Below, piece after piece: positions 5,063 through 8,893 of a stretch of 8,893 bases of DNA; position 1 is the stretch's first letter, and the number at the start of each line of letters is the position of its first letter. The DNA comes from Holophagaceae bacterium. Lineage in GTDB: Bacteria > Acidobacteriota > Holophagae > Holophagales > Holophagaceae. The DNA is taken from positions 1 to 8,893 of the forward strand of contig JANXYT010000202.1 of NCBI GenBank assembly GCA_025355915.1. Reading direction: 5' to 3'. The position numbers and the translations under genes were made by a program. A model generated the notes under the pieces. The model did no database searches. It was not told where the DNA came from and saw only the letters and a list, made by a program, of their open reading frames with translations.

Positions 5063-6718
5063 CTACATCTTGGGCCGGGTGAGGTAGGCCTCGGCGCCCT
5101 TCATCACTCCGGTGGGGCCGTGGGCGGGCTTCTTCGGGCGGGCCTTGCCGCGCTTCAGGCCCCAGAGTGACGCCAATTCCGTGGCTTCGGGATTTCCCGG
5201 GGCCAGCGCCAGCACCTCGGCAAGATCGAGGCGGGCCTGGTTGGCCTGCCCAAGCTTTTCGCGCAGCAGGGCCCGTTTCATGAAGCCCCAGGGATTGGCG
5301 GGCTCCCGGGAAATGATCTCGGCGTATTCGGCCTCGGCCTCGGTCCAGCGGCGTTCCTCCTCGGCGGCCTCACCACAAAGCAGGTTGGTGACGGCGCAGA
5401 AACCCAGCCAGCGTTTCTGCTCAGCGAACTCGGCGGGCGAGAAGCGGGAGTTGGCCTTGGCTCGCTGCCCCGCCTGGTCGAGGTGGCGCAGGGCCTTTTC
5501 TGTGTGGGCATCCACCCGGGCGAAGATCTCTGCATCGCCGCTGGCCCGGTAGAAATCCGATCGGATGCGGCCCTCGGCACGGTACTGGTCGAACATCCGG
5601 GTGCCGGGATAGAGGGCCAGGGGACTGATCTGACAATCGCTGGGCCGGGTGTCGCGGATGAAGGTGGCGGTCTCCTCCACATCGGCCCAGGTTTCGCCGG
5701 GGATGCCGGTGATGAGGTAGATGCCCACGTTCATGCCCACCTTGCGGATCAGGCCCAGGGCCCGCCGCGCGTGGCGCAGGTCGGTGCCCTTGTCCAGCAG
5801 GGCCAGCACCCGCTCGCTGCCGTGCTCCACGCCGAACTGCATGAACTCGCAGCCCGCCCGCTTCATGGCCACTAGGCGATCCTCATCCACCAGGTTCACG
5901 CGGCTCTGGCAGTTCCATAAGGGGTGCAGGCCGCTGCCCTGGATGCCCGCCATCAGTTCCAGCACCCGGCCCCGGTTGGCGGTGAACGTGTCGTCCCGGA
6001 AGCTGAAGTAGGTGAGGCCGTGCTTCTCGCGGAGGAGCCGCATCTCCCGCAACACGGAAGGCGCGCTCCGGAAGCGGATCGAGGTGCCCCAGAATTCGGG
6101 CGTGTTGCAGAAGTTGCAGGTGGCCGGGCAGCCGCGGCTGGTGCTCAGGTAGGCCAACTGGCCCACATCGTCGAGGAAGTCTGCCTCCAGGTGCTCGGCG
6201 GGAATGCCGACCGCGTCGAGATCCTCCAGGGGCGGCTGGGGCTGGGTGCGGCCCTCCCGGAGGATGAGTCCCGCGGTGCGCTTCCACAGGTCCGATCCGG
6301 GGGCGGTCTGCAGGCGTTCCACGAGGCCCAGGAGCACGGTCTCGCCTTCACCCTGCACGATGGCGTCCAGGGCCGGGCAGTCCTCGAAGACCTCCTCCGC
6401 CAGGTGGGTGGGGTGCGGGCCCCCGGCCAGGAGGACCGCAGCGGGACAAGCCTCCCGGGCCCAGGCCAGCAGTTCATAGGAGCGCTTCCGATTGAACGTG
6501 AACATGGAGATGCCCACCACGGCAGGGTTCTGGGCCCGGAAGTAGGCCAGCACTTCCTTCCGGCCCTTGCCGCTCAGGTTGGCCACCCGGCAGGGGAAGG
6601 ACCGGGATTTGAGCATCGCCTGCAGGTAGCCGAGGCCGATGGGCAGAAAGGTCATCCACTCGTCCCCGAAGCCGCTGCGGGGGGCGCTGTAGGCGAGAAG
6701 GGTGCGGGGTAGGGTCAT
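5063..6718 (-). CDS. B12-binding-type radical SAM protein with TPR-like C-terminus
   Basis: The 551-aa protein has three parts. An N-terminal Rossmann-like region (about 5-135, with PIGLGYL, VVGISMFTF, LLAGGPHPT and VQGEGE) matches the cobalamin-binding domain fused to many radical SAM enzymes. The radical SAM core (about 185-400) carries the [4Fe-4S] motif C197-P-A-T-C201-N-F-C204 (CxxxCxxC), then FRDDTF, FGVEHGSERVL and YLITGIPGE. Residues from about 450 to 510 are helical with alanine/leucine spacing resembling TPR units. The tail is Lys-rich. No obvious DxHxxG motif is visible, so cobalamin may bind base-off without a lower-axial histidine, or not at all. Such proteins commonly methylate or rearrange lipids, cofactors or peptides; the substrate here is unknown. 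The ATG at 6718 gives the standard N-terminus although its ribosome site is weak (GGACCCC). Flanked by convergent and divergent genes, it looks monocistronic. Confidence 0.92.
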   Translation of the reverse strand: MTLPRTLLAYSAPRSGFGDEWMTFLPIGLGYLQAMLKSRSFPCRVANLSGKGRKEVLAYFRAQNPAVVGISMFTFNRKRSYELLAWAREACPAAVLLAGGPHPTHLAEEVFEDCPALDAIVQGEGETVLLGLVERLQTAPGSDLWKRTAGLILREGRTQPQPPLEDLDAVGIPAEHLEADFLDDVGQLAYLSTSRGCPATCNFCNTPEFWGTSIRFRSAPSVLREMRLLREKHGLTYFSFRDDTFTANRGRVLELMAGIQGSGLHPLWNCQSRVNLVDEDRLVAMKRAGCEFMQFGVEHGSERVLALLDKGTDLRHARRALGLIRKVGMNVGIYLITGIPGETWADVEETATFIRDTRPSDCQISPLALYPGTRMFDQYRAEGRIRSDFYRASGDAEIFARVDAHTEKALRHLDQAGQRAKANSRFSPAEFAEQKRWLGFCAVTNLLCGEAAEEERRWTEAEAEYAEIISREPANPWGFMKRALLREKLGQANQARLDLAEVLALAPGNPEATELASLWGLKRGKARPKKPAHGPTGVMKGAEAYLTRPKM

Positions 6719-6741
6719 GGGGTCCGAAAGCAGAGCTATCC

Positions 6742-6770
6742 AGTGTAGGGGACGGAATTCATGATGGAAG
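6742..6770 (-). promoter_or_regulatory. Candidate promoter for the radical SAM gene
   Basis: On the minus strand TACACT (6742-6747), the same -10-like hexamer as at the tRNA promoter, lies 17 bases from a weak -35-like CTTCCA (6765-6770). Transcription would start near 6736, about 18 bases before the ATG at 6718. Found by eye; the -35 matches consensus at only half its positions. Confidence 0.35.
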
Positions 6771-6796
6771 CAAGAACACCTTTGGAGGCGCCTTGA
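6761..6796 (+). CDS. Possible 11-codon upstream mini-ORF coupled to the PilZ gene
   Basis: A tandem ATG-ATG at 6761-6766 opens a frame encoding MMEARTPLEAP and ending in TGA at 6794-6796. AGGGGA (6747-6752) lies 8 bases upstream as a possible ribosome site. The stop overlaps the TTG start of the PilZ gene (TTGA), and that gene's GGAGG lies inside the mini-ORF. This geometry is typical of a translated leader that lets ribosomes re-initiate on the next gene. It is in a different frame from the PilZ gene. It may be chance, since 11 codons carry little evidence. Confidence 0.3.
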   Translation: MMEARTPLEAP

Positions 6797-7932
6797 CCGG
6801 CAACCTGATCCGGAACGCGGAGACCATCCTGGAGATCATCCAGCTCGCCTGCGAGCGGCGCGAATTGATGATCCTGGTGACGCCGTACCTCAGGTTCGAG
6901 TCTTCCTTCCTGAAAGTGGATGGCGGGGAGATCCACGCGGCGGCCACCATGGGGCGGGAGGACGCCATGTACGGGCTGCGCAGCGCCGGCCTCAGGATCC
7001 GGTTCCCCCACAGCGTCAGTTTCCTGGAAGCGCCCTCGGAGTTGAAAGGCTTCGGGATGTTCGATGGGCGCCGCACCTTGCGCCTGGCCGTGCCGGAGGT
7101 TCTGCAGGAGGAGGACCATCGCGGTTCCTACCGGGTGGATCACGTGGGAAGGGTGCCCGTCACCTTCAGCACCCCCAAGTACGACCTGGCCACCGGAACG
7201 CTGGTGGACATCAGCACCACGGGGGCGCGAATCTTCAGTCCCCGCGATTTCTCCGAAGGGGAACTCCGGCCTGGAGAAGACATGGCCGTCACCATCCAGT
7301 TGACGGACCTCATCCGGATCAATACCAACGTGAAACTACGGCATGTTCATGGCCGGACGATAGGCGTCGAATTCCACCCGCAACTGGACGACCACCTCCT
7401 TTCTCCCTTGTCCCGTTGGGTCTTCGGGAAGCGGGAAGCGGACCTCGACCGGATGGCCCGTCGGGGCGTGGAAACGGCCCCACCCGCTGAGGCCGGGAAG
7501 ACGGTGGCCACCCGGCCCTTGGGCCTGTTGCTGGTGTCCGGCGACAGTGTTCTGGGCACCTCCCTGCAGGACCTGCTGGGGGGTCTCCAGCCCCTGTGGC
7601 GCGTGCCCCCCACCATGGCGGCCCTGAAGGACGCCCTCCAGCAAAAACCAGCGCTGGTGCTGTACCACGTGCCAAATCTCAGCCTGGATGAACGGCGCCG
7701 GCTCAAGCCCATGGTCGAGACCCTCCAGGGGCGCGTGCCGTTCCTGCTGCTGGGCACCGCCATGGAGGGCGGCGCCCTCCTGGAGCTGGGCAACGAACTC
7801 AAGGCCACTGTGTCCATCGTCTTCCACCCGGGACGGGCCACCTTCTTCCAGCGCCTCGTCCAGGGCGTGCTGCGGCGCAGCTACGAGGGCGGGGAATCGC
7901 CCATGGCGCCGAAGGAACTCGAAGTCCCCTGA
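6793..7932 (+). CDS. PilZ-domain c-di-GMP-binding protein with degenerate receiver tail
   Basis: The 379-aa protein probably senses cyclic di-GMP. An N-terminal region (about 1-100) resembles the YcgR-type domain that precedes PilZ. The PilZ domain (about 105-215) has both ligand motifs intact: R110-x3-R114 (RGSYR) and D139-x-S141-x-x-G144 (DISTTG). After a short Pro/Ala linker, residues 241-362 show the beta/alpha alternation of a response-regulator receiver: GLLLVSGD, ALVLYHVPN, VPFLLLGTA, VSIVFHPG. The expected phospho-accepting aspartate is Tyr/His (LYHVP) and the conserved lysine position is His (VFHPG), so phosphorylation is unlikely; it is probably a protein-interaction module. The start is a TTG at 6793 with GGAGG 4 bases upstream; no ATG or GTG fits this frame. 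A mini-ORF overlaps the start. Divergent from the radical SAM gene. Possible outputs are motility, pilus or exopolysaccharide control; which one cannot be read here. Confidence 0.87.
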   Translation: MTGNLIRNAETILEIIQLACERRELMILVTPYLRFESSFLKVDGGEIHAAATMGREDAMYGLRSAGLRIRFPHSVSFLEAPSELKGFGMFDGRRTLRLAVPEVLQEEDHRGSYRVDHVGRVPVTFSTPKYDLATGTLVDISTTGARIFSPRDFSEGELRPGEDMAVTIQLTDLIRINTNVKLRHVHGRTIGVEFHPQLDDHLLSPLSRWVFGKREADLDRMARRGVETAPPAEAGKTVATRPLGLLLVSGDSVLGTSLQDLLGGLQPLWRVPPTMAALKDALQQKPALVLYHVPNLSLDERRRLKPMVETLQGRVPFLLLGTAMEGGALLELGNELKATVSIVFHPGRATFFQRLVQGVLRRSYEGGESPMAPKELEVP

Positions 7933-7968
7933 GGGATGTCAAGCCTCGTCCGGGAGAGTCCGCGCCGT

Positions 7969-7974
7969 TAGACT
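7969..7974 (+). promoter_or_regulatory. Candidate -10 element for purL
   Basis: TAGACT, similar to the TACACT hexamers elsewhere in the window, lies 20 bases before the purL ATG in the 61-base gap after the PilZ gene. No convincing -35 is visible at the expected spacing, and transcription would have to start very close to the ribosome site. Co-transcription with the PilZ gene is the alternative, since no terminator separates the two. Confidence 0.25.
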
Positions 7975-7976
7975 CT

Positions 7977-7991
7977 AGGCTTCCGGAGCCT
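7977..7991 (+). promoter_or_regulatory. Small hairpin holding the purL ribosome-binding site
   Basis: AGGCT (7977-7981) can pair with AGCCT (7987-7991) around TCCGG. The GGAG ribosome site (7985-7988), 5 bases before the ATG, lies partly in the loop and partly in the 3' arm. The stem is only 5 bp, so any effect on translation would be modest. Confidence 0.35.
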
Positions 7992-7993
7992 CC

Positions 7994-8893
7994 ATGCCCG
8001 CTGCCCACGAACCGGCTGTCACCGAATCCCTGGCCCTGGAGCTGGGGCTGTCGAAGGATGAGTGGCAGGTCATCCTTCGCCTCCTGGACGGTCGCCTGCC
8101 CACCTACCCGGAAGTGGGCGTGTTCAGCGCCATGTGGAGCGAGCACTGCTCCTACAAGTCCAGCCGCATCCACCTGAAGAACCTCCCCACCGAGGGGCCT
8201 CGCGTGATTGAAGGCCCCGGCGAGAATGCCGGCGTGGTGGACATCGGCGATGGCTGGGCCGTCTGCTTCAAGATGGAAAGCCACAACCACCCCAGCTTCA
8301 TCGAGCCCTACCAGGGGGCTGCCACCGGCGTGGGGGGCATCCTGCGCGACGTGTTCACCATGGGGGCAAGGCCCCTGGCCAACCTGAACTCCCTGCGCTT
8401 CGGGGACCTTGACGCCCCGCGCATGAAGGGCCTCGTGAAGGGCGTGGCCGCGGGCATCTCGGGCTACGGCAACTGCATGGGCATCCCCATGCTGGGTGGG
8501 GACGCGGGCTTCGATGCCAGCTACAACGGCAACATCCTCGTGAACGCCTTCACCCTGGGTGTGCTGCGCTCGGACCGGGTGTTCAAGGGCTTCGCCTCGG
8601 GCATCGGCAACAAGATGATGTACATCGGCTCCAAAACGGGCCGGGACGGCATCCACGGCGCCAGCATGGCCTCGGCGGAATTCGGCGAAGGCAGCGAGGA
8701 GAAGCGCCCCACGGTGCAGGTGGGCGATCCCTTCACCGAAAAGCTGCTCCTCGAAGCCTGCCTCGAAATCTTCCAGACCGACTGGGTCATCGGCATCCAG
8801 GACATGGGCGCTGCGGGGCTTACTTCCAGCAGCTTCGAGATGGCCAGCCGCGCGGGCACGGGCCTGGAGATCCGGCTGGACCAGGTGCCCATG
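7994..8893 (+). CDS. purL: Phosphoribosylformylglycinamidine synthase subunit PurL (5' part)
   Basis: PurL uses ATP and ammonia to convert FGAR to FGAM in de novo purine synthesis. The visible 300 residues are the N-terminal part of the small-type enzyme that works with separate PurQ and PurS subunits. That form is favoured because the short N-terminus reaches [11 protein letters not shown] by residue 47; the large fused form has a long N-terminal extension. Other signatures in order are the substrate loop [63 protein letters not shown] and the QDMGAAGL loop. H51 matches the catalytic histidine of the EHCSYK motif. The ATG at 7994 has GGAG 5 bases upstream. The reading frame runs uninterrupted off the right edge; the family's usual length of about 720-740 residues implies more than half lies outside. 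No purS or purQ is visible upstream. Confidence 0.97.
   Translation, partial: MPAAHEPAVTESLALELGLSKDEWQVILRLLDGRLPTYPEVGVFSAMWSEHCSYKSSRIHLKNLPTEGPRVIEGPGENAGVVDIGDGWAVCFKMESHNHPSFIEPYQGAATGVGGILRDVFTMGARPLANLNSLRFGDLDAPRMKGLVKGVAAGISGYGNCMGIPMLGGDAGFDASYNGNILVNAFTLGVLRSDRVFKGFASGIGNKMMYIGSKTGRDGIHGASMASAEFGEGSEEKRPTVQVGDPFTEKLLLEACLEIFQTDWVIGIQDMGAAGLTSSSFEMASRAGTGLEIRLDQVPM

Noticed and set aside
5924..6712. Plus-strand frame of 262 codons opposite the radical SAM gene
   Set aside because: It is the shadow of a gene with an intact CxxxCxxC motif, with no independent signal.
7799..8656. Minus-strand frame of 285 codons opposite purL
   Set aside because: PurL motifs on the plus strand are unambiguous, and the minus frame has an Ala/His/Val-rich antisense composition.

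Overview
The window is 8.9 kb of GC-rich bacterial chromosome carrying mostly housekeeping and regulatory genes. There is no plasmid, phage or defence module that I can support. Strong G/C third-position bias, a PilZ protein with a degenerate receiver, a cobalamin-type radical SAM protein and a large secreted M1 peptidase would fit an Acidobacteriota of the Holophaga/Geothrix type. That placement is inference from overall style, not from a marker gene; a deltaproteobacterium or myxobacterium is not excluded.

Layout. (a) 1-379: a compositionally foreign edge. It holds an unrecognised open frame running off the left end (minus strand), a perfect 12-bp hairpin, and a very AT-rich stretch (about 31% GC over 241-350 by hand count). 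(b) 380-456: initiator tRNA-fMet on the minus strand, with its own promoter (468-495) and intrinsic terminator (352-376). (c) 548-2509: secreted M1-family zinc metallopeptidase on the plus strand. (d) 2510-2680: convergent intergenic region with a 7-bp tandem repeat (about nine copies) and an inverted partner copy. (e) 2668-3633: unrecognised 321-aa protein on the minus strand, divergent from (f) pyrF at 3683-4408, which overlaps a two-helix membrane protein gene (4408-4950) by one base. (g) 4951-5062: a short convergent intergenic region packed with palindromes. (h) 5063-6718: B12-binding-type radical SAM protein with a helical, TPR-like C-terminus, minus strand. (i) 6793-7932: PilZ c-di-GMP-binding protein with a pseudo-receiver tail, divergent from (h). 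(j) 7994-8893: purL, truncated by the window edge.

How the genes relate. pyrF (UMP synthesis) and purL (de novo purine synthesis) are core nucleotide genes but sit in separate transcription units. The only tight coupling visible is pyrF with the membrane protein (stop/start overlap TGATG). The peptidase, radical SAM protein and PilZ protein are each bounded by opposite-strand neighbours or gaps and look monocistronic. I found no clearly new multi-gene system. The best second-look items are the PilZ/pseudo-receiver architecture with a coupled upstream mini-ORF, the radical SAM protein of unknown substrate, the inverted heptamer repeat, the overlapping alternative hairpins at 4996-5057, and the foreign-looking DNA beside the initiator tRNA.
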